A DNA stretch of 64,000 nt, taken from contig NC_087064.1 in assembly GCF_963678635.1 (NCBI RefSeq), positions 67,382,025-67,446,024 of the forward strand, written 5' to 3'. A model generated the notes under the pieces. It saw only the letters and a list, made by a program, of their open reading frames with translations, did not search any database and had not been told where the DNA came from. This document shows positions 44,201-50,409 of this stretch, in pieces. How positions within the stretch are numbered: position 1 is the first letter of the stretch; each line of letters begins with the position of its first letter. Position numbers and translations under genes: made by a program. This stretch comes from Symsagittifera roscoffensis. Taxonomy: Eukaryota; Xenacoelomorpha; Acoela; Convolutidae.

Positions 44201-46892
44201 CCCTCCTCACTTCACTTTTCCCTTTACGAGATAATAAAAGAGATCCGTTAAAAGCAGTCTCTCGTGGAGTTATTATGATAATAATAAAAATCATAATAAT
44301 CATAATCATAAACATAATAATCGTAATAATGATAATAAAAGTCATAAAAATAATGATAATAATTATAATGATAATCATAATAATCATAATAATAATCATA
44401 ATCATAATAATCATAATCATAATAATCACAATCATAATCATAATCATAATAATCATAATCATAATCACAATAATCATAATCATAATCATAATATTCATAA
44501 TAATAATTATAAAAATTATAATAACAATCATAATAATCTTTATCATAATAATCATAATAATCATAATAATCATCATAATAATAATCAAATTAGTAATAAT
44601 AATAATCATAATAATCATTATCATAATAATAATCATAATAATCATAATAATACTAATCATAATAATAATCATAATAATCATGATAATCATAATAATCAAG
44701 ATAATAATGATAATCATAATGATAATGATAATAATAATCATAATCAAAATCATAATCATAAAAAAAACATTAATCATAATAATTATGATAATAATCATAA
44801 TAATCATAATAATAATGATAATAATTATAATGATAATCATAATAATCATAATAATAATCATAATCATAATACTCATAATCATAATAATCACAATCATAAT
44901 CAAAATCATAATAATCATAATCATAATCACAATAATCATAATCATAATCATAATAATCATAATAATAATCATAAAAAGCATAATAACAATCATAATAATC
45001 TTTATCATAATAATCATAATAATCATAATAATCATCATAATCATAATAATCAAATTAGTAATCATAATAATCATAATAATCATAATCATAATAAAAATCA
45101 TAATAATCATAATTATCAAAATCATGATAATAATGATCATAATAATACTAATAAAAATAATCATAAACATAATCATAATCATAATGATCATAATAATACT
45201 AATCATAATAATAATCATAATAATCATGATAATAATAATAATCAAGATAATAATCATAATCATAATGATAATGATAATAATAATCATAATCAAAATCATA
45301 ATCATAAAAATAACATTAATCATAATAATTATGATAATAATCATAATAATCATAATAATAATCATAATCATAATAATGATAATCATAATCATAATAAGAA
45401 TAATCATAATAATAACCATAATGATTATAATAATAATCATAATAATCATAATAATAATCATAATAATAATCATAATCATTATAATCATAATAATCATAAT
45501 AATCATCATTATCATAATAGTCATAATGATAATAATAACCATAATAACCATAATCATAATAATAATCATAATAATCATAAAAATAATCATTATAATCAGA
45601 ATCATAATAATAATCATCATAATAATACTAACAATAATAATCATAATCATAATCATAATCATAATGATCATAATAATACTAATCATAATCATAATAATCA
45701 TAATAATTATGATAATAGTCATAATACTAGTCATAATAATAATCATAATAATCATCCTAATCATGATAATAATCATAATCATAATCATAATCAATATAAA
45801 TAAAATAACATTAATCATAATAATCATGATAATAATCATACTAATCATAATAATGACAATCATAATAATCCTAATAATAATGATAATCATAATAATCATG
45901 ATAATCATAATAAACATAATAATCATGATAAAAATCATAATAAAAATCATAATAATAATAATCATAACTATAATAGTAATAATCAATACTAACTATAATA
46001 ATACTAATCAAAATAATCATAATCATAATAATCATGATAATAATCATAATAATACTAATAACTATAATAATACTAATCAAAATAATCATAATCATAATAA
46101 TCATGATAATAATCATAATAATAATCATAATAATAATCATAATTATAATGATAATAATCATACTAATCATAATAATGATAATCATAATACTAATCATAAC
46201 AATAATCATAATAATGATGATCATAATAATACTAATCATAATAATGATAATCATAATATTTATGATAATAATCATACTAATAATAATCATAATAATCATA
46301 ATAATAATGATATTAATCATAATAATCATAATCATAATCATAATAATAATCATAATTTTAATCATATTAATAATGATAATAATGATACTAATAATCATAA
46401 TAATCATAGTAATCATGATAATAATCATAATAAAAATCATAATAATCATAATCAAAATAATAATCATAATATTAATCATAATAATAATGATAATAATCAT
46501 AATAATAATAATAATAATAAAAATAATAATAATCAAAAAATAATCATAATATTAATCATAATAATAATGATAATCATAATACTAATCATAATAATCATAA
46601 TCATAATAATAATAATGATAAAAATAATACTAATAATAATAATTGTGAATTTTTATTAGAATGATTAATATGATTGATTAGAAGCTGAGTGTCGTTTTTA
46701 GGTCTCGGCTTCTGTAGTTTTGTGGGCGGAAGTGGCATGCTGTTGGTGCCAGTAGTGACAGAGATTATATCGAAGACCTCCTCTCGTCTCGCAACCACCA
46801 TCTTCGTCGGTCTCGCCTCTCTCGGCGCTTTTACCGCACTCTCCCTCCCCATAGAGACCTCGGGACTCAAATTAGGACAACTCAATTTGTAG
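23046..46892 (+). CDS. SVOP-like MFS transporter (synaptic vesicle 2-related), eight coding exons
   Basis: Joined coding exons: 23046-23230, 25857-26018, 26409-26568, 28760-29117, 29454-29795, 38506-38683, 43561-43859, 46702-46892. They total 1,875 nt (624 residues plus stop), and every junction has AG/GT borders and compatible phase. Residues 1-170 are a hydrophilic, glycine-rich cytosolic N terminus. TVDDVVEDLGFG (about 154-165) is the SVOP lead-in to helix 1. DRFGRR (231-236) and DKYGRR (497-502) are the MFS loop 2-3 and 8-9 signatures, PESPRF (359-364) closes the first bundle and PIET (611-614) ends helix 12. SVOP and SV2 are vesicle or plasma-membrane organic ion transporters with uncertain substrate. 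The protein is longer than typical SVOP (about 550 residues) because of the N terminus. Fold assignment is very sure, SVOP subfamily likely, substrate unknown. Confidence 0.93.
24251..24295 (+). CDS. possible 45-bp cassette exon of the SVOP-like gene
   Basis: A strong polypyrimidine tract and acceptor (ttttttgttttcag) precede an open stretch that begins and ends in the same phase as the exon 1-2 junction. Inclusion would insert 15 residues (EKYQDLFKLDFDA plus junction residues) without a frameshift. The donor (tg|gtttgt) is weak and the frame stops soon after. It lies at the edge of a dispersed repeat copy (24290-24560). It is not counted in the 624-residue product. Confidence 0.25.
24290..24560 (+). 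repeat. dispersed repeat copy shared with the 57-60 kb inverted repeat
   Basis: The stretch ttgttgaaaggaaggcaacc, followed by an aacagcaaaa block and gtgatcgacttc...gtttcgaaagtg, matches 59,640-59,870 in the same orientation and 57,460-57,690 in inverted orientation. It lies in intron 1 of the transporter gene. Confidence 0.75.
25857..26018 (+). CDS. SVOP-like gene, coding exon 2
   Basis: Acceptor cacttcag, donor acag|gtgacc. It encodes a low-complexity cytosolic segment rich in G, S, N and Q (SSGGVGRGGGYG, FLRSNQQTPMNY). The coding stretch is far richer in G and C than its introns, which supports a true exon. Confidence 0.85.
26409..26568 (+). CDS. SVOP-like gene, coding exon 3
   Basis: Acceptor atatcacag, donor ccag|gttggt (weak). 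It encodes a second glycine-rich stretch (GGDGIAGEGVGGGV) and then TVDDVVEDLGFGMYQ, the conserved segment that leads into the first membrane helix in SVOP proteins. It ends in phase 0. Confidence 0.88.
27588..28157. mobile_element. GGATCT-family hAT-like MITE interrupted by another MITE
   Basis: The left end ggacctctgtaac and the right end gttagagagatac are inverted. Flanks are ttaactat (27580-27587) and ttaattat (28158-28165), an 8-bp target duplication with one change. Without the insert at 27659-28097 the body (caaaagggcgtggagattcg, then ttactaggtac, then catatgcttaa) matches the uninterrupted copy at 38220-38402. Confidence 0.82.
27659..28097. mobile_element. CAGGGGCGG hAT-like MITE, nested
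   Basis: The left end caggcgcggatctagg is matched by the inverted right end ctaaatccgctactg. It is flanked by the perfect 8-bp direct repeat ttcacata (27651-27658 and 28098-28105). Length is 439 bp with no transposase frame. It is inserted inside the GGATCT-family element. Confidence 0.93.
28533..28747. mobile_element. CAGGGGCGG hAT-like MITE at a splice acceptor
   Basis: A 215-bp internally shortened copy begins caggggcggatctacg and ends ctaaatccgctactg. It has a perfect 8-bp target duplication attgtgtt (28525-28532 and 28748-28755). The right-hand duplication and four more bases (ccag) are all that separate it from coding exon 4. Confidence 0.94.
28760..29117 (+). CDS. SVOP-like gene, coding exon 4 (helices 1 to 4)
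   Basis: It encodes LAGLAWMAESMMVNVLG (helix 1), SGFLGLMLGCVFFG (helix 2), the MFS signature DRFGRRFG, and the following helices up to YSTEFIP. Acceptor gtgttccag, donor ccag|gtgaac. A MITE ends only 12 bases before the exon, so the acceptor pyrimidine tract is its duplicated target site. Confidence 0.95.
29454..29795 (+). CDS. SVOP-like gene, coding exon 5 (helices 5 and 6)
   Basis: It encodes VKMRSTAICIMNFFWAGGAS (helix 5), helix 6 with SCSIPLFLFVLLGYKYLP, and the conserved PESPRF, followed by the start of the central cytosolic loop (IVLKKFADEN). Acceptor ttgctttag, donor caag|gtttga. Confidence 0.95.
29882..30049. mobile_element. short inverted-repeat element (GGGCGACAATT ends)
   Basis: gggcgacaattcgtaacaag at the left is matched in inverted orientation at 30018-30049 (cttgtttcaaattgtcgtcc), and each arm contains an internal second gcgacaatt copy. 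Boundaries are approximate, and I found no exact target duplication. Confidence 0.55.
30081..30540. mobile_element. hAT-like MITE with GGGGG...AAATTAGACG ends
   Basis: The 460-bp element starts gggggcctaggaaattagac and ends gtctaatttcctaaccccc. The terminal inverted repeats of about 60 bp are imperfect beyond the first 25. The 8-bp target duplication gtctaata is perfect (30073-30080 and 30541-30548). The interior has no coding potential. Confidence 0.93.
33060..34985. repeat. left copy of a 1.5-kb tandem duplication in intron 5
   Basis: From gcgtaaaaacactctcagat (33091) to caagtttttgg (34985) this matches 35133-36665 nearly base for base, apart from the 366-bp MITE and its target duplication present only here. 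It includes a copy of the dispersed GTGCTCGG repeat (34090-34400). Confidence 0.92.
33176..33541. mobile_element. CAGGGGCGG hAT-like MITE, best-preserved copy
   Basis: A 366-bp element starting caggggcggatttagg and ending cctagatccgcccctg, with perfect 8-bp target duplications ataaaatg (33168-33175 and 33542-33549). G-runs and C-runs flank the ends, and the centre has gagcgcgcgcc. The neighbouring duplicate at 35133 onward carries the empty site (ttgcacaaaatgtacag). Confidence 0.97.
35115..36670. repeat. right copy of the tandem duplication in intron 5
   Basis: It matches the left copy with scattered substitutions. It lacks the MITE, so it preserves the pre-insertion site at about 35204-35222. 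Partial further copies of the same wording (gttgagagttttggagaaa) continue to about 37015. Confidence 0.92.
37360..37625. mobile_element. heavily decayed CAGGGGCGG-family remnant
   Basis: Only internal landmarks remain: gccaaattttctctgc, acggcgcagaaggcaccttc, ttggtcggccagaa and gtaaaatagtaccaag. They correspond to ggcgcctttggcgcc, tggccgacc and aatagtac in better copies. Termini are not identifiable. Confidence 0.5.
38220..38402. mobile_element. GGATCT-family hAT-like MITE
   Basis: A 183-bp element starting ggatctcttaactata and ending tatagttagagagatcc, with perfect 8-bp target duplications aaaaaatc (38212-38219 and 38403-38410). It lies about 100 bp upstream of coding exon 6. Confidence 0.93.
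38506..38683 (+). CDS. SVOP-like gene, coding exon 6 (helix 7)
   Basis: It encodes SYTWRKTTLSICTIVFVVRF and YYGTILQTTEIF, matching helix 7 and the following loop in SVOP. Acceptor gtttttttcag, donor acag|gtagaa. It follows an 8.7-kb intron filled with mobile elements. Confidence 0.93.
39360..39440 (-). mobile_element. possible tRNA-derived SINE fragment
   Basis: The minus strand contains ggttgtgggatcaaacc, close to a tRNA T-arm/B box, with gagtgctggcgcaaaggtag about 40 bases upstream in the A-box position. Ends and target duplication are unclear. Confidence 0.4.
39690..39760 (-). mobile_element. possible tRNA-derived pseudogene or SINE fragment
   Basis: The minus strand has tggactagcgggttgcac (A-box-like) and, 30 bases on, gccgagaatttgagcacc (degenerate B box). 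The spacing fits a tRNA, but substitutions at key positions rule out a functional gene. Confidence 0.35.
40310..40510 (+). mobile_element. tRNA-derived SINE
   Basis: ggtcgcaggttcgaatctta contains a near-perfect B box (GGTTCGAATCT), preceded by gtgctggtagtgtgtgtt as a degenerate A box. A T-rich, non-tRNA body follows to about 40510. No clear target duplication was found. Confidence 0.6.
40677..41365. mobile_element. decayed and partly duplicated CAGGGGCGG-family copies
   Basis: The left end cagggtggatctaggatttt is followed by the family landmarks (tagatcgaccaagtggagtt, cgcgcttccccctca). A second set of the same landmarks follows at about 41080-41365 (aggtttaccaaattgatttt, gggtcgaacccctgagg). 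This fits two adjoining copies or one with an internal duplication. No intact right end. Confidence 0.7.
41683..43170. repeat. 60-bp minisatellite derived from a MITE end
   Basis: About 25 tandem units of close to 60 bp have the core gaaaatccgacccctcaggt then ctaactaagaaaaggtccac. A five-unit block of 300 bp is itself repeated: the variant cgaacgttttttg followed by aatattattgaaa occurs near 41940, 42240 and 43055. The minus-strand frame 41637-41990 (VDLFLVRPEGSDFQKTF repeats) is a by-product of the 60-bp period. It lies in intron 6. Confidence 0.95.
43171..43500. mobile_element. CAGGGGCGG-family MITE lacking its left tip, fused to the minisatellite
   Basis: It reads ctagaattttctcgagggga, then the subterminal wording seen in the array (gttttgataattttgtagac, cttagttagacc). 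It then has the interior (gccgaactcctgaatggggg) and the right end around ccccgctatactcct. The first 10 or so bases of the left terminus are replaced by the last array unit. It ends about 60 bp before coding exon 7. Confidence 0.82.
43561..43859 (+). CDS. SVOP-like gene, coding exon 7 (helices 8 to 10)
   Basis: It encodes HDYVDLLLTTLAEFPG, then the second MFS signature DKYGRR, further helices and YGAEIYPTNMRAT, all hallmarks of SVOP and SV2. Acceptor ttgctaatag, donor acag|gtacgt. Confidence 0.96.
44271..46643 (+). repeat. 2.4-kb AAT/CAT triplet array in the last intron
   Basis: The + strand is almost wholly made of aat and cat triplets (ataatcata wording), with rare other bases and very few interruptions of the three-base period. 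Long open frames (Ile-rich on +, Met/Ile-rich on -, Asn/His-rich after a shift) are pure by-products and not genes. The array fills most of intron 7 and ends 59 bp before the last coding exon. Confidence 0.98.
46702..46892 (+). CDS. SVOP-like gene, last coding exon (helices 11 and 12)
   Basis: It encodes GLGFCSFVGGSG and the last two helices up to SLPIETSGLKLGQLNL, with stop TAG at 46890-46892. PIET is the conserved C-terminal MFS motif. The acceptor gtcgtttttag lies 59 bp after the AAT/CAT array. No obvious AATAAA is seen shortly downstream. Confidence 0.95.
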
Positions 46893-47557
46893 CTGCCACA
46901 AGACAGAGAAAAGAAAAATTTATCTTTCAAAATCTCCGTAACCCGAAAAGCATAATGGTTTACCATACAAACATTATGTATCAAATCTAGTTTTTTTGGG
47001 CCGAGATTTTGAAGCAGATACAAAAAAAAAAACATTTTTATTGAGTTGAACTGAATTTAAAAATACTGAAAAAGGATGAAAATGCAGATAATTTAAAGTT
47101 GGCTTCCAATTTAAAAAAAATTTTATAGTAAATATTTCCGTTTTAACATACGATTGCAGGCAACCTACGAAATATTTTTGCCATAATTTTTTTTTGTAGA
47201 AAATGCTACCCAATATTCAGTTCAACTTTTCCGACATTACTGTCGGCCATGTTTGATCAAATACCATTGTATTAATTGGTTATAATTACAATCAGCTGAA
47301 TGTGCCGTATATTTAATTGTTTATTAATCAAATTGCTATTAACTTATTCGTCGCGAAGAGTTATGTCTGCTTTTATTGATGTATCTTTGAAATTGAACTT
47401 TTGATTATCATTTTTTGTAGCCTTAAATCTTCATCAAATTTTTTGGGAGATCAAAAACCACTGTGGTAATTGCCAAAAACACCGTCCGGATCAAAAAGAA
47501 GTGTATCTGTTTAGTAAAAAAAAAAGTTTTCTAAAATTTTCCATTATTTGAGTAGAG

Positions 47558-47756
47558 GGATCTACTTAACAATCTCCACCCCTTTCAAGAAAGGGGGGAG
47601 ATTGTTAAGTAGGTCAAAATAGTCGATTTTTCAACCAATCAGAATGCAGCAAAAGTATAATTCTTAATAGAAAGCTCAGTGCTAATTTACTGTATTTATT
47701 TATAGGGGTGGAGATTCTTAAGTAGGTACCATAGGGGGGGATTGTTAAGTAGATCC
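47558..47756. mobile_element. GGATCT-family hAT-like MITE
   Basis: A 199-bp element starting ggatctacttaacaatc with a perfect inverted match at its end (gattgttaagtagatcc). The 8-bp target duplication gagtagag is perfect (47550-47557 and 47757-47764). Sub-terminal copies of the same box occur inside (gggagattgttaagtagg at about 47597, gattcttaagtagg at about 47712), giving a layered end structure. Confidence 0.96.
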
Positions 47757-48029
47757 GAGTAGAGTTCAAAGGGTTCAATAATCAGAGCAGTAGAAGCCAA
47801 AGGATTGACTGACTAACTTTTCCCTGCCACGCATCATATACAAACACAAAAATCCTGTATTGGGGCTAAATCGAAGGTTACCGACACACTATTCTCGAAT
47901 AATTTTTGGTGAAACTTTTCTTGACTTTCTTCCACCGATGAGCCTCCAGTCTGTTTTACGTAACAAAGATACATTTTGAGAAATATGAAATTATTGCGGA
48001 CGAAAATATAGCAGCAATTGAATTTGAAA

Positions 48030-48560
48030 ATGTCATTGTTCCGACTTTCGATACAAAAGTAACGGAATATTTGTGCTCGGGGTGGTCTTTTTTTCTTCAG
48101 ACAAATTTCGACTTTTTAACTAGCCATTTTTGACGGAATTTTATATCATTCGAAAAGTATTGTTGTCCTGAGCTCAATTTTGAAAAGATATTTTACCTGT
48201 GATCATTTTTGTAATTTATGGGGGTTTATAGATTGTCATTTGGGACAATTAACGCGCGATATAATTCGCGCTATTAACGCGTAAGCGGAGATTTAATCCG
48301 TCTTATAAATCGTTCCAAATTGGTTGAACGAAGCTTATTTGCCATAATTGATTTGTTACAAGGAACGAAATCTATCTTTTTGTACTTTATATGGCGTGTG
48401 GGGGGATGATTTTCATAAAAAATTTCAAAATTTGGAGAAAAAAAAATTTTAATTTTATTTTATTTCATTTAATTTTTTATGTTATTACTGCTGCTCCATA
48501 AACCTTATAAGGCAGTCGGAACATTCAGGGCTTCGCCCTGATACGAGCAGTCTTGTTTTT
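48030..48560 (+). repeat. dispersed GTGCTCGG / ATTAACGCG repeat copy
   Basis: It contains acggaatatttgtgctcggg, attaacgcgcgatataattc and cgcgctattaacgcg. It ends with the small hairpin cagggcttcgccctg and tacgagcagtcttg. The same order of landmarks occurs at 34090-34530 and 35750-36210, and partially at 62530-62790. Confidence 0.8.
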
Positions 48561-48782
48561 ATTGATTATTTTTTGCTTCACAATTTTATGCTACATAAAT
48601 CACATGAATAATTACCTTACTCTCATCACTAACTTATGTTTAACATCAATGATAAATCAAGCCAGCTTGATTTTGGCCTGAAACGATGAACAACTTTTTA
48701 AATTAACATGATTCTCAGTTCCGGATCAGAAGTGGGAACTAATTTTAAATAATTGAGAAATTTAAACAAAAAAAAAGGAACG

Positions 48783-49073
48783 CAAAAATGAGTGGTACAT
48801 TTTTAATTTGATCCAGCAAAAAGGTTTGGAATAGAATTTAAAAACTCGCTTTTATTGTGCTGAAAAAAAAGGTCATTATAAAGATTTTTAAAAATGTAAG
48901 AAAGTTAGAAGAAAATGTTCTGGAGAACTTCTACCGAATATTTTCTCTTAACTTTCTTACGTTTTCTAAATCTCTGTGATGACCTTTTTTTCAGCACAAA
49001 AAAAAAAACAACTAAATTAATTTTTTTTGAAACCTTTTGATAGATCAAACCAAAAAATGTTTACTCATTTTTG
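48783..49073. mobile_element. long hairpin (foldback) element
   Basis: Two arms of about 140 bp face each other around 48930. Examples are gtgctgaaaaaaaaggtcat against atgacctttttttcagcac, gtaagaaagtta against taactttcttac, and outer arms caaaaatgagt against actcatttttg. No exact target duplication was found. Confidence 0.8.
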
Positions 49074-50409
49074 CTGCCAGAAGAATACGCATGTCGATAG
49101 ACCGACTTTCTACTCCTACACGACTAGTACATTTAAACTCCGAAAGCTATGTAACATTTATCCGAGACAACAATATTCTTACTCGGTATGTTGAAAATTG
49201 AAACACAGCAAATTTATCGACATGTCTACTCGTTTGTTATCTTGTCTGTCTAATATATGAAACAAATATGAAAATTTGGTACTAACCGGAAATAAATAAA
49301 TCTGATTATAAAACAGCCAATTAGCTCACTTGCCAGCAATGTCAAAAAATGCAGCATCGGATGCATGACCCCTCAGATGAAAATTGTCCATAAAGTAAAA
49401 TTGAATTTTTTAAATAATCTTCCGACAGTTTATAACCTGCAATTATTTTTCAGTTCCGTACTATTGGGCTCAGCAGTTAACCATCAAAATGTCCACTACT
49501 AACTTCGCCGCTCCAAGATCTTCATCACAAAAGCCAGCAGTTTTCAACCCTCAACTGGGTCTGGTTTTGCGGTGAATAATGGAAGCACTATTTCTTCAAA
49601 CTTCATGAACTTATTTCTTCACTATGAACTTCAAATTTGACAAATAGTTCGCTTGGCCCAGCATGTAAAACTTTGACACTATTTAATGTTGTCTTTGGCT
49701 CGATTCTCATATTGTGCGTAGCGTACTATTTTAAAGAAAGCTTGTAGTTTCTCATTGGTCAAAAGAAAAAAAACGAACCTTAATAATTCAACCTACTGAT
49801 CACAAACTAAACTTTGAGCATATGAAGCTGAAGTCTAAAATGTTTTGTTATGAAAGGCCGTCTCTTACTTATAACTCTCAACTACAAACAAAGAATGTAC
49901 AGTCCATTATAGAAGGATCCAAAGTAGTAACTAAAGCACTTTTTAAAATTGCGAAACGGTATTTACAAAAAACTTGTCGCCAAGTGTCTCCAAACGTTTA
50001 CAAACTCAAATATTTGTTTTCAAACTGTAAAAAAAAACAGTATAAGCTCACAGAATTTTTTATTCTTTATCAATTGACATCAAGTAAACTACTTCGGATC
50101 CGCTGCTCGACATAGTTGTTCCACTTTTGTCTTGAACACCTTCAAAAACGACAGATGACCCACTGGCGCTGTCATTACTGTTGGTTGGAGCGACAATATT
50201 AGCGTTAAATTTCCCCTGACGACTGGTAGATTCCTTGTTCAGTTTCGAAGTGAAGTGATAATTATATTCACAATTAGTTTCGTTAAATTTGTCCTAGATT
50301 TACTGAAAATATAGTTGCGCAGAGAGGAAAAAAGTACGATTTGAATATCAATGTTAATTATTTAAGCAATCGCACAGAAGCATGCTCTATAAGAATGCAC
50401 TGTCTCACA

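Noticed and set aside
44176-46659. An 827-codon open frame rich in isoleucine, and long Met/Ile and Asn/His frames on both strands
   Set aside because: They are by-products of the AAT/CAT triplet array in intron 7. There is no protein-like composition, start context or domain.
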